Shown here one piece after another: positions 25,643 to 33,880 of a stretch of DNA of 50,308 nucleotides. Numbering within the stretch: the first letter of the stretch is position 1; the number at the start of each line of letters is the position of its first letter. Source of the DNA: CAYZXL01 sp964482435 (GTDB taxonomy: Bacteria; Auribacterota; JABMQX01); assembly GCA_964482435.1 (NCBI GenBank), contig CAYZXL010000031.1:1-50308 (forward strand), given 5' to 3'. A program made the translations under genes and the position numbers. The notes beneath the pieces are model-generated. The model was given only the letters and a program-made list of their open reading frames with translations. It was not told the DNA's origin and ran no database searches.

Positions 25643-27847
25643 ATGACGAGAAGGAATGGTCCGGAGATGAATTACGAGCAGGCGCCGCAGCCGGAGGGAA
25701 TGGTCGAGCCAGTGGTTTATGAGAAGCGGCTGGCGATAAGGGACCTTTTCCATATCCTGCTCAAGAGGAAATGGATTCCGATCGGGTGCCTGGTGCTGTT
25801 TGTCGCGATTGCGGCGGTCGCCTCGATGAAGGCAACGCCGATGTACAAGGCGACGGCCCAGATCGAGATCGAGAAGGAGGACGTGAAGCTTCTCTCGTTT
25901 CAGGAAGTGGTCCAGGTTGACACGACGAACGTTGATTACTACAACACGCAGTACAAGATTCTGAAAAGCCGGTCGCTCGCTGAAACCGTCGCTGAGAAAC
26001 TGAAGGCGCCGAAAAATCCCCAGGACGCGAATTTGACAAGAGATTCCGTTCTCCGAATGACGAAGGTCGAGCCAGTCCGAAACAGCCGCCTCGTTGACGT
26101 AATAGCCGAATCCGCCATACCGGCGCAAGCTGCTCGCGTCGCCAACGCGTTGGCCGAAGCCTACATTGGGCAGGATCTGAACAAAAAACTCGAATCCATT
26201 CGGGCGGGGTCCGAAAAACTGAGAGAAGAGCTCACGAAGGCAAAGACCAGGTTAGACGAATCGGAGGGGAGATTCACCGAATATAAAGAGAGAAACAATA
26301 TCGTTTCCCTTAACGAAAAGCAAAACCTTGTCCTTGAAGAACTCTCGAGACTGAACGAGGCTGCAGCCACCGCGAGAACAGAAAGGGTCAAGAAAGAGGC
26401 ACGGTACAACCAGCTCAAGTCGCTTCCGCTTGAGCAACTGAGACATGAAGAAGAGGTAATCAGCAATCCCTCAATTCAGAGCTTGAGACAGAGCGAGTTG
26501 GCGTCCGTCCAGACGGTTGAGACGCTCGCCAAGCGTTACGGGAATAAACACCCTAATATGATCTCGGCGCGGGCAGAGCTTGTGCGGCTGCGCGAGGCGA
26601 TTGACCAGCAAATTCCGAAGATTGTCGAAGAAGCGAAGAACTTGTGCGAGAAAGCGAAGAGCCAGGAGGAACAGTTAGTTCAAGCCGTCGAGAAAAAGAA
26701 GCAGGAGGTGATCGATTTCACGCGGAGGGTGAATCAATACGAAAGCCTCTCCCGGGAAGTCGAAACGAACAAGAAGCTCTTCGACGAGATTCTGAATCGC
26801 ACGCGAGAGACGGATATCTCCCAGAGGACCGAGAAGAGCAATATAAGGATCGTTGACAGGGCGGATGTTCCTAAGAGCCCGTTCAAGCCGAGGACAAAGC
26901 TCAATCTGATCCTCGCGATTGTTGCTGGACTAATCGTTGGGTGCGGCGGGGCGTTCTTCGTCGAGCACCTGAACGACAAGGTCGAAGATCCTGCCGATAT
27001 CGAAGGATTCCTGGCCAAACCTTTCTTGGGAGCCGTGCCTTTGATTTCGGGTCGGGACGGATATGGGGAACTTGAGGAGAAAGCTAAAATCGCAGACCTC
27101 CGCCCCGAGTCAACAACATCCGAGGCCTACAAAACCCTCCTTGCGGGCATTCATTATTCTCCGGCGGCCAACGGCATCAAGACCATTTTAGTCACCAGCG
27201 CCGGTCCTGCCGAGGGCAAGACAACCACGTTAGCGAACCTTGGAATATCGGCAGCACGCAATGGCCAAAGAGTTCTCCTCGTTGATTCCGACCTCCGCAG
27301 GCCAACTCTGCATCGCATATTTGGCTTGAGGAAGGACGTCGGTCTCACGGACTACCTTATCGGTGAAGCCGGCTTGGACCGTGTGCTACAGGACACGGGA
27401 ATCCCGAATCTTTCCGTCATCGCCCGCGGAACATCCACTCCCAACCCCTCCGGGCTGATTTCTTCCGACCGCATGAAGGACTTCACGAATCTCGTCAAGG
27501 ACAAGTTCGACCTCGTACTTTTCGATTCGCCGCCCTGCACCGTGGTATCCGACCCGTTGATCATCGGCACGCTCGTGGACGCGGTCGTCACTGTCAGCCA
27601 AAGCGGCAAGTTCTCCAGGAGGATGATCGGACGAGGACTTGACCTTCTCGACGGCGTGAAAGCCAATGTCCTCGGCATCGTCCTGAATGAGGTGAAGGAA
27701 CGCGATCATCGTTACTATTACTACTACGGCTACAGCTACTACTACGGCAAGGACGGCGAGAGAAAGAGCCGCAAAGGGAAGTCGCACAGGGACAGGTCAA
27801 ACCGGGCACGTAGCCGAGAGCATTCCACATCCGATTCCGTCACCTGA
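25643..27847 (+). CDS. wzc: Wzc-like polysaccharide co-polymerase with BY-kinase domain
   Basis: 734 aa. ATG 25643 has an aaggag site upstream; GTG 25607 is an alternative. A Wzz domain has its first membrane helix about 46-62 and the second about 421-440, with a long periplasmic coiled coil between them (about 180-380) and the PCP proline-rich motif at SPFKPRTKLN. The cytoplasmic kinase has Walker A AGPAEGKTT (520-528), Walker A' LLVDSDLRRP (545-554) and Walker B LVLFDSPP (624-631). A tyrosine cluster at 691-701 is the autophosphorylation tail, followed by a basic Lys/Arg/Ser-rich end. It controls chain length and export together with a Wzy-type polymerase. A relic of a second copy's C-terminus lies at 42631-43008. 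Confidence 0.92.
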   Translation: MTRRNGPEMNYEQAPQPEGMVEPVVYEKRLAIRDLFHILLKRKWIPIGCLVLFVAIAAVASMKATPMYKATAQIEIEKEDVKLLSFQEVVQVDTTNVDYYNTQYKILKSRSLAETVAEKLKAPKNPQDANLTRDSVLRMTKVEPVRNSRLVDVIAESAIPAQAARVANALAEAYIGQDLNKKLESIRAGSEKLREELTKAKTRLDESEGRFTEYKERNNIVSLNEKQNLVLEELSRLNEAAATARTERVKKEARYNQLKSLPLEQLRHEEEVISNPSIQSLRQSELASVQTVETLAKRYGNKHPNMISARAELVRLREAIDQQIPKIVEEAKNLCEKAKSQEEQLVQAVEKKKQEVIDFTRRVNQYESLSREVETNKKLFDEILNRTRETDISQRTEKSNIRIVDRADVPKSPFKPRTKLNLILAIVAGLIVGCGGAFFVEHLNDKVEDPADIEGFLAKPFLGAVPLISGRDGYGELEEKAKIADLRPESTTSEAYKTLLAGIHYSPAANGIKTILVTSAGPAEGKTTTLANLGISAARNGQRVLLVDSDLRRPTLHRIFGLRKDVGLTDYLIGEAGLDRVLQDTGIPNLSVIARGTSTPNPSGLISSDRMKDFTNLVKDKFDLVLFDSPPCTVVSDPLIIGTLVDAVVTVSQSGKFSRRMIGRGLDLLDGVKANVLGIVLNEVKERDHRYYYYYGYSYYYGKDGERKSRKGKSHRDRSNRARSREHSTSDSVT

Positions 27848-28558
27848 GCGATATACACCTGAAATGCATGTGCCGGGAACAGCCAGAGGCTCTGACCTCT
27901 CAGCCCAGCCTGCGCGCCGGAAGACATCCAGCATTAGACAACGCACAGTCTCTCTCCATCTTCAAGCTCACGATTAGATGCAATTCCTCTGCTTTCTGAT
28001 TATTGGACCCGATCGTCCTGCCAGATTATGCCTAAGACATACGGACTCATAGTCCATAAGTCTCCTTTCACTTTCTCTTTCATCTGCAACACATTGTGAA
28101 ATATGTGCCTCGCCTGGGTGCCCAACTTGTACCCATCCTGGCCCCCTGACGACTTTTGCCCGCAAGGCCAAGCTCAAGGTACGCCTCGTCCGCTGCCCAA
28201 AGCCCGCGTCACGACACATTGATCGGTTACCGCGTTGGGCAACCTTAGCGCACGGCAATCCCGCCTGAGACAAGCCTGCCTCTTGAAGTCCACACTCGAC
28301 ATCCGGTCCTGATATCCCGTATAAGGCCCCACCCTGCTTGCCTCACATCTGTGCCGCGGTGTGCAGTGATCGGCACGGCGACAAATCCTTTTGCGCAAGG
28401 CGTCCACCCCGCCTCTTCACAACAGCTGGAAGACATTCGCACCGGTGGTCTACACAGATGCGGCTCGAAAGCGGTTTCGTGCTGTATCAAAGAAACCTGG
28501 ACGAGACTCGGTTCGGAACCGCAAAGCTTATAAAGCGTGAAGCCGTAGTCCTTTCAAA

Positions 28559-28702
28559 ATGACAGCACAAAAAGAACATGAAGATGGAAAAGAAGGCATC
28601 TTGGAGCAGATGCTGCAAAGCTTGGCCGCCATTGGGCAGAACGTCGAGCGGATAGTGTATCGGTTGGATTTCTACAACAACAGGAGCAGGGCGGAGGAAT
28701 GA
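28559..28702 (+). CDS. Possible small protein, unknown
   Basis: 47 aa from ATG 28559. It starts with an acidic segment (EHEDGKEG), continues as an amphipathic helix (ILEQMLQSLAAIGQNVERI), and ends in VYRLDFYNNRSRAEE. It reads like a short soluble helical protein. However, there is no clear ribosome binding site and an open frame of similar length runs on the other strand. It has no neighbour in an operon. Kept at low confidence. Confidence 0.3.
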   Translation: MTAQKEHEDGKEGILEQMLQSLAAIGQNVERIVYRLDFYNNRSRAEE

Positions 28703-28774
28703 TGACGAGTGGCAACCTGAGGACATCTGTGAAAGCGGGGAGTACTGAGGCAATAGGGTTATAAGGCGAGCATG

Positions 28775-28806
28775 CCGCGACCTTTTCCCTTTAATCAAGG
28801 GTCGCG
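28775..28806. other. Perfect 8-bp inverted repeat
   Basis: ccgcgacc (28775-28782) pairs with ggtcgcgg (28799-28806) around a 16-base loop. It lies about 150 bases past the 3' end of the minus-strand deacetylase gene and could stop or stabilise that transcript, but no T-run follows on either side. Confidence 0.35.
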
Positions 28807-28958
28807 GGCTATTGTGTTAGCACCTCCAGGCGGTAGAACCGGCAAGGTTCCGTTGCGTCCAAGTCTGTCCAGGACGCCAAGGGGAGACCAGCTGGGATAA
28901 TCGCCGATTCGTGCCAGTCTGCGCTTGTCAAGTTCTGGGAGGACCAAACAGCGAAGGA

Positions 28959-30867
28959 TTAACAGGGGGACCTGACCCACGTCAAAGCTGCTTCGCCGTG
29001 CGCCTCCAAGGCAATGGTCACCCTCGGCGGTTCTGCGTATTGATAGCACGCGAAGTCGCCGAGAAAGACAGTTGCACCGGGTTGAATCTGTGCCTCTATT
29101 TTCCATGCCCCCTCCGCGGCGTGAAAGTCGGCCCAACATAGCCAGCTTCCATCGCCCTTCGCTTGATAGTGAGACCCGGAGACGGCATTCTCACCATGAA
29201 TTGCCGCGTAGGGTGCCGCGTCCTGCGCGGCAGTTTGTGACCAGACCAGGAAGGAAATCAGGTAATCGCCTTCGGGCAGGTCCGCTATCCGATAGAGTGT
29301 TTGGGGTCGGTCCGACTTGTTCTCGCACCGTAAGGAAAAACCCCGGTCCAGGGGTTCGGGCGGCTTGCACAGGAACAGGTCAACAGCGCTTGATCGCGTC
29401 AGGACGGGAATCCCCTCTGCCTGAGCGTATTCGAGCAGTTGTGAAAGCGCGCTGGCATCGTCGTCGTCGGGGTTGTCCATGAGGAGGATGAGCATCCGGT
29501 TGCCGCTCACCGCCCTTGTCAATCTCAGCCTTGTACGCGGTCACGGCGGCCTCACCGGGCGTGTCTATGGTGACGTGGCCAAGCGCATACAGATTATCTT
29601 CGGCGACAACGCCCCCGCCATCGGCGGCAGAACGATAATACTCAGAACAGATGACGCGATATGCCTCGTGCGGAGCGGAGTAGGGCCATGCGTAGTGGTT
29701 AACCGTGAAGCCCAGCGATTCCAAGGCGACCTTCGATTCCGCGAACTCCGTTCTAAGCTCCTGTTCGGTGAGACAGTAGGCGTCGGCCCGGGTTTTTGAG
29801 TGACTGATAATCTCCCAGCCTGCGAGAGACAGTTCGTGGAGTTGAGCAGCTGAAAGCCTTCCGCCCTTGTCCACGAGGTCGGAGACGATGGCAGCGTTAG
29901 CAATGGCGCCGAACGCGTCAAAAACCGGCTTTGCTATCGTGGCGACGGTCGCGTGGCCGTCATCGAACTGAAAACAGAGGACGCCGTTCTGCGCCCTCAA
30001 GGGGTCCAGGACGCCTCTTTTCTCCCAGAAATAGACATGGAAGTCGGGGCCTGCGTTGTGGTAGAGGTCGGTTGCCAGCCACTGAATTTGCCACTGTGAG
30101 AGACTCCTTTCGTAGAAAAGCAGCGTGTCGAGGAGTCCGCTATACGGATTGTCAGCGCTTGCTGAGTTGCCAACACAAATCGGAGCGGGGCTTGGCAGGT
30201 TCGAGGCTGCGGCGCCGGCCTGCCGGACGGCATAGGCTGATGGCTCGCGACCGTCAATGAAAATCCTGAGCGTAGCGTCATCGCCGGAATCAAACGTGAC
30301 CGCCACATGACGCCATTCGTTAAGCTCCAACCCCCGATAGTCGTTATAGGTTCTCGAGACGGCTCCCGCGCCGGTAGTGAAGCGGGCGTCAAGCTCTGCC
30401 CAATTTCCGTTTCGTTCCCGAATAGAAACGAGAAAGGAATCCTTCGGGTCGTTGCCAACCTCAAAGACAGTCGCCAGTCCATCACGTGCATAAACCCAAA
30501 ATCCTATCGTGAACATGCTCAGGGATGGAGACCAAAGGTCCAAAGCCGTTTCCATCCGGCTCGTGCTGCCGTTGAACTCTGCGCACAGACCGCGAAGCAT
30601 AGCACCCTGAGGCCAGTAGCGGATGGTGGGGCGAAAGGACAAGTCAGTGGGGTTGCCGTTATCGTGTTCTGCGGCATCGGCAAAGTCGCCGTTGAAAAGG
30701 AAAGCTCGGCGGCAACCTTGCATCATGTCGTTCCAATAGAGGTCTATGTTCTCCTGGGAAATGGGGGAAACGGCGGGAAAGTAGTTGCGGGGCGGCTCAG
30801 ATCCTACTGTCCATGAGAAACAAAGCAAGCTGAGCGCCCATGTCACACTAAGATGAAAGCTTCTCAT
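28959..30867 (-). pseudogene. Secreted LamG plus polysaccharide-deacetylase protein, broken by a frameshift
   Basis: Begins at 30867 with a signal peptide (MRSFHLSVTWALSLLCFSWT). Residues about 90-265 form a LamG/concanavalin-like sandwich (FTIGFWVYARDG, WRHVAVTF, IFIDGREPS, YSGLLDTLLFYERSLS). Then comes a NodB-like deacetylase domain: FDDG (301-304) for the catalytic and metal Asp, HSKTR (356-360) and a WPYS motif. At 29513-29515 a run of three C (+ strand) appears to hold one extra base. The frame goes off into an Arg-rich tail, while the expected continuation (AVSGNRMLILLMDN) follows in the next frame down to 28959. The second metal His of the HSxxH motif is Arg. It may be a real mutation or an assembly error. 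Confidence 0.75.
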
Positions 30868-31292
30868 TGGTCTCTCTCGGCGCCTTCACAAGAGAACGTG
30901 TGGAAAGAGGGATGACCAAATTCTTCTGGCCTTTGCAGCTCCGCTGCCCTCTTTAGCCGTTTCTTCTTCAACCATTTTATCAGAAGGTCGGCTCGCCGTC
31001 ATCAAAAGAAGCCGCACGAGTGCTCCCACACCCTGCCGGGTAACGAGACGTTCTTGTTTTCCTCGGCTATCTCGGGCCGGGGGTACCCCACCCGGCCGAG
31101 TGCTTTGCCCCTCCTCTGGGAACTCTTACCTGACACTGCCGGAACTTTTGAGGTCGAAGACGCAATAATAATCGCTCTCTCGGACCATCGCCGGTCCGCA
31201 CGGGACAACAACCGAGCACTACTGGGCGACGGCTTCGATGGGCGTCAGAAGACCTGACCTGGCAGTTCAGGCTTCAAACCAGGTGAGCCGCC
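30868..31292. other. Spacer; probable left edge of the mobile element
   Basis: No convincing gene in 425 bases. A strong inverted repeat lies at 31071-31100: gccggg and cccggc flanked by ctcg/cgag around ggtacccca. A second, acctgg/ccaggt, lies near 31255-31282. The sequence changes here from the exported-protein gene to the small-gene train of the element. I searched for a copy of the tRNA-Ala 3' end that would mark the att site and found none. Confidence 0.4.
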
Positions 31293-31559
31293 CTATTGAG
31301 AGTCCGAAGTTGGCCCGTCGTTCTTGGGCAGTTTCATCAGGCTTTCGTCCACGGCCTCGCGCTTCGGGGGTGTTTGTTTATAGAGCAGTCCGTTCGAGCC
31401 ATTCAACTTGATTCCGGCCTCTTGCATTGCTTCCTTGATCCAGCCCAACACGATCTTCTGAACCGACTTGTCCAGGTCTAAGCTCAGGAACCGCAGTTTC
31501 TTCTGCCACGTCCGGGGGATTCGGATTACCAATTTGCCTTCAGTTTTGGGGTCCGTCAT
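31293..31559 (-). CDS. Small ribbon-helix-helix-like protein
   Basis: 88 aa with a strong ribosome site (gaaaggag, 8 bases before ATG 31559). After a short N-terminus the segment KLVIRIPRTWQKKLRFLSLDLDKSVQKIVLGWIKEAMQEAG has a beta strand followed by two helices, the layout of Arc/MetJ-type RHH DNA-binding proteins, with alternating hydrophobics in LVIRIP. The C-terminal 35 residues are polar and likely disordered. It may be a regulator or plasmid-maintenance antitoxin; no toxin partner is visible next to it. It is the last gene of the minus-strand train. Confidence 0.65.
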   Translation of the reverse strand: MTDPKTEGKLVIRIPRTWQKKLRFLSLDLDKSVQKIVLGWIKEAMQEAGIKLNGSNGLLYKQTPPKREAVDESLMKLPKNDGPTSDSQ

Positions 31560-31644
31560 GGTTCGCTCCTTTCTTGTTGCCCGGCCTTGCGGGTTCTTGG
31601 TTTAGCCTCTGGTTCGGGGCCCCTCGAGGCCCCGCCGCCGGGAG

Positions 31645-31836
31645 CTAAACGCGATTGGCCTTCTTTGCCTTTTGTGGTTCGGCCCGCCAGCGGGGCCCAT
31701 AGTTCACCGCCACAAGCTCATAGTCCGAGCCAGCAAGTAATATCTCGAAGTCATCGCAGAATGCCTCTGCGTCCGCCTCAAACTGGTCGGGGTCGTGGTC
31801 TGAATCAATGCTCAGTGTGATGCGGTAGTGCTTCAT
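31645..31836 (-). CDS. Small acidic protein, unknown
   Basis: 63 aa from ATG 31836 with a good ribosome site (ggaaggagccccaaa). It starts with a strand, MKHYRITLSIDSDHDPDQFEAD, and alternates short hydrophobic and acidic stretches, then ends basic (PQKAKKANRV). No family recognised; a small ferredoxin-like fold is conceivable. It is probably co-transcribed with the neighbouring small genes of the element. No signal peptide. Confidence 0.55.
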   Translation of the reverse strand: MKHYRITLSIDSDHDPDQFEADAEAFCDDFEILLAGSDYELVAVNYGPRWRAEPQKAKKANRV

Positions 31837-31910
31837 TTTGGGGCTCCTTCCCTCTTGTGTTTCGTCAAGACTTGCTACTTGTTACGGCGCCGAAGCCCCG
31901 GGCTCTCCGT

Positions 31911-32153
31911 TTAGTTTTCGCAGTTCCCCTCTGCGTCAAACGACACAAGAACCTCACCCTCGTCGTTGATTTCGTCCACACCGACAATTTCCCACGGCAA
32001 AGGCAGGTTAAGAGGGAGCCCAAAGGTATCCGCCTCTTGGAAGTCGTGGTCCTCGCCTGCGTTGGTCTTCTTTATCGCCTGTTGTGGTGTTTCGGCATCA
32101 ACTAAACTTTCCGCGCTGTTTGCCAAATGCCATCTGACCGCATAATGTTCCAT
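31911..32153 (-). CDS. Small acidic protein, unknown
   Basis: 80 aa from ATG 32153, preceded by gaggaaaggaaaggcgaacc. MEHYAVRWHLANSAESLVDAETPQQAIKKT suggests a strand-helix start, with a later strand EVLVSFDAEGN. It is strongly acidic, as are several small proteins of this element, which is common for phage or plasmid accessory proteins such as anti-restriction DNA mimics. That comparison rests on charge only. Its leader ends in gcgaaccATG, shared with the RHH-like gene downstream. Confidence 0.55.
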   Translation of the reverse strand: MEHYAVRWHLANSAESLVDAETPQQAIKKTNAGEDHDFQEADTFGLPLNLPLPWEIVGVDEINDEGEVLVSFDAEGNCEN

Positions 32154-32171
32154 GGTTCGCCTTTCCTTTCC

Positions 32172-32384
32172 TCAGAACAACGTGGTTTGTACTGATTCCT
32201 TATGGTTCTCGGGCATTCGCCGTGTCAACTCGACTTGGTGTTTCCGCCGACAATTGGGGCAACCCCAGCGGTCGGCTTCTTGGGCGTGCTTCTGGTTGGG
32301 GAATAGCTGCCCGCAGTGTAGGCATGTCCAGCGATACTCGCCGGTGCCCATCGTGTTGGGCGGGATGATTACGGTCTCTCGCAC
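32172..32384 (-). CDS. Small zinc-ribbon protein
   Basis: 70 aa from GTG 32384 with a very good ribosome site (gaagaggaggaacc). Two CxxC pairs, TCLHCGQLF and GCPNCRRKH, separated by about 18 residues, form a zinc ribbon. The N-terminus is a strand (RETVIIPPNTMGTGEYRW). Such ribbons occur in small nucleic-acid-binding proteins of mobile elements. It overlaps the end of the preceding gene by 16 bases. The target is unknown. Confidence 0.6.
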   Translation of the reverse strand: MRETVIIPPNTMGTGEYRWTCLHCGQLFPNQKHAQEADRWGCPNCRRKHQVELTRRMPENHKESVQTTLF

Positions 32385-33049
32385 GGTTCCTCCTCTTCTT
32401 CAATAAACGCGAACCCCCGAAGCAAGGTCTCCGTGTACTCAATGTAGCATTCCCGGCATAACCTCGGTTCTGTCAGCCCCACTCCGTACACCCCGGGCCG
32501 TGTCCGGCAGTGGGCGCAGGGCGGGGTGTAATTGGTGTCTTGTTCTTGGTAGCTCTCCGCCGGGGCATCGTGGCCGTTGCCGTTGGCGAGGTAGAATACC
32601 AGAAAATCCCCCTCGGTGCTTTCGGGTGGCAGAAGGCCGCGCCTGATTGCCTCATCAGTGGCCTCATCAAGCGGCTTGCCGGTCTTAGAGTAGTTGAACA
32701 TCGGCACGCCGGACCGGTGGCCAAGGCGCAAACCTTCTCGAAACTCTTCCCACCGCTCCCAGTAGATTTCCGGTGGTATTCGCCGGGCCTGGAGTTTCCA
32801 AAACGGGCGCTTGAGCGCCCTGAACCGGGCCTCACGGTGCCGCATGAGGATTTCCACGCCATCGGCAGAGCGCCGGACAGAGGGCCGGATTTTCGGCCAT
32901 ATCTCACGCGGTTGTTCTGTTAAGGGTTGTTTTGCTGCCTTGCGGCGGGGTGCCTGTTTGGGGGCAGGCGCGCGCCGTGGCCTGGGACCGGTAGGTCTCC
33001 GGTATCGCCAAGTGCCTAACGCGCCAAAAATGTCCCGTTGTGTTGTCAT
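32369..33049 (-). CDS. Unknown protein with basic N-terminus and C-terminal zinc-binding motif
   Basis: 226 aa. ATG 33049 is supported by its ATGA overlap with the small gene upstream; TTG 33067 is less likely. The first 60 residues are rich in Arg, Pro and Lys, suggesting nucleic-acid contact. The middle (RRIPPEIYWERWEEFREG) is helical. Near the C-terminus CAHCRTRPGVYGVG and LCRECYIEY give two CxxC pairs, a probable zinc ribbon, followed by a glutamate run. No family recognised. Part of the minus-strand train. Confidence 0.6.
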   Translation of the reverse strand: MTTQRDIFGALGTWRYRRPTGPRPRRAPAPKQAPRRKAAKQPLTEQPREIWPKIRPSVRRSADGVEILMRHREARFRALKRPFWKLQARRIPPEIYWERWEEFREGLRLGHRSGVPMFNYSKTGKPLDEATDEAIRRGLLPPESTEGDFLVFYLANGNGHDAPAESYQEQDTNYTPPCAHCRTRPGVYGVGLTEPRLCRECYIEYTETLLRGFAFIEEEEEPCERP

Positions 33050-33222
33050 TGGTCGTGCGCCTTCCAATAGCGGGTCGTCGGTTCGCTCTCTTTTACCTCA
33101 ACCTGTCCACGCCACCCAGGATGACGCCGCGCCAACGCTATCGCATATTCCCCCACCTGCGCCGCGGTCAGCTTGGTGCACTTGTGCGGGCCCTTCGGAT
33201 ATGGTTTTGGTGTGGTTTCCAT
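33046..33222 (-). CDS. Small basic protein, unknown
   Basis: 58 aa, from ATG 33222 with a strong ribosome site (gcggagg, 10 bases upstream) to TGA overlapping the next start by 4 bases. Residues: METTPKPYPKGPHKCTKL, then a helix AAQVGEYAIALARRHPGW, and an acidic/basic tail ending RYWKAHDQ. Coupling to the following gene and the strong Shine-Dalgarno support it as real. No family recognised. It begins the coupled part of the small-gene train. Confidence 0.65.
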   Translation of the reverse strand: METTPKPYPKGPHKCTKLTAAQVGEYAIALARRHPGWRGQVEVKESEPTTRYWKAHDQ

Positions 33223-33323
33223 GCTTTAGGTTCCTCCGCTTCGCGCCCTGTCCCTTTCGTTAGTCTGCATTCGCTGTAGCCGCAGCAGGAGCACCCAGCG
33301 ACAGAGCGCGCGGCCAGGAGACC

Positions 33324-33575
33324 CTATGCTATTCGCTTCAGAATCGTGTGGCCCTTGCCACTTGTCATCTTGATATTGCCGAGGATGGTTTCACCCTCGA
33401 AGTAGCCCTGGTCTGTCGTGTAGGGCAGCTTCAACGTCATTTGCGCGTGAGGATGTACAGGCCCTGCGTGCCAGCATTTGCGGCCCTGGCCGCACGAATA
33501 CACGCCCTGAACCTTCCCGGTTTCACTGGCCAGTTTATCGGCTTCTCGCCGTGCTTCTGTGAACGTGTTGTACAT
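33324..33575 (-). CDS. Small unknown protein
   Basis: 83 aa. ATG 33575 (MYNTFTEARREADKLAS) follows gaggagaaggcaat, a good ribosome site, and is preferred over the upstream in-frame ATG. A helix is followed by SCGQGRKCWHAG and strands LKLPYTTDQGYFEGETILGNIKM, which might form a small SH3-like or single-strand-binding barrel. The sequence reads like several short proteins of integrative elements, but no family can be named. It is the first gene of the minus-strand train, with the 1.2-kb non-coding stretch upstream of it. Confidence 0.55.
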   Translation of the reverse strand: MYNTFTEARREADKLASETGKVQGVYSCGQGRKCWHAGPVHPHAQMTLKLPYTTDQGYFEGETILGNIKMTSGKGHTILKRIA

Positions 33576-33844
33576 ATTGCCTTCTCCTCTCATAGCTTCG
33601 CCCTCTCGGTTACATTCGTTTGTTTCTGCCAGTTAGTATAAGCAACTGGTATGCCAACATGCCGCTGCGATAATGCCATCACCCATTACCGTCGAGACTG
33701 GGCCTTATCGCACGCATGGGGAATCTGCCTTGTATCAAGCCCACCCGCCAAAGCTGTCAACTTTTGTTGTCATTGTTCTCGTTTGTGATAATCGCTGGAG
33801 AGCTGGTATTTGCCTAATAGAAGGATATACGCTGGGAGGACATA

Positions 33845-33860
33845 GGTTATTAAGATAACC
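33845..33860. promoter_or_regulatory. Perfect 6-bp palindrome, operator-like
   Basis: ggttat (33845-33850) and ataacc (33855-33860) are separated by taag. The right half runs directly into an alternating purine-pyrimidine tract. A dimeric repressor or recombination protein could bind here (inference). Confidence 0.35.
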
Positions 33861-33880
33861 CGCGCGCACGCGCACGCGCG
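33861..33880. other. Alternating purine-pyrimidine tract (Z-DNA-prone)
   Basis: cgcgcgcacgcgcacgcgcg is a 20-base perfect alternation of pyrimidine and purine, all CG or CA steps, the sequence type with the highest tendency to adopt Z-DNA under negative supercoiling. It sits beside the ggttat palindrome in non-coding DNA. Confidence 0.6.

Larger units (their letters stand above)
27848..28958. other. Gene-poor spacer after the polysaccharide locus
   Basis: About 1.1 kb with no convincing long gene on either strand. I see a short purine/pyrimidine inverted repeat (agagg/cctct) near 27886-27901, a possible 47-codon ORF at 28559-28702, and an 8-bp perfect hairpin at 28775-28806. No tRNA, insertion sequence or dispersed repeat of the families used elsewhere was recognised. 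Confidence 0.6.

Noticed and set aside
25463..26128. 221-codon minus-strand frame across the start of the BY-kinase gene
   Set aside because: Composition typical of antisense to a helical gene; it has no promoter or ribosome site.
28795..29139. 114-codon minus-strand frame downstream of the deacetylase
   Set aside because: Overlaps the restored C-terminus of the deacetylase in another frame; Arg/Leu-rich shadow.
31245..31290. tRNA-like look of a hairpin region near the left edge of the element
   Set aside because: It has a 6-bp stem but no T-loop, anticodon arm or acceptor pairing, and no match to tRNA-Ala.
31911..32153. Anti-restriction DNA mimic
   Set aside because: Acidic charge alone is not enough; no ArdA/Ocr-like pattern is seen.
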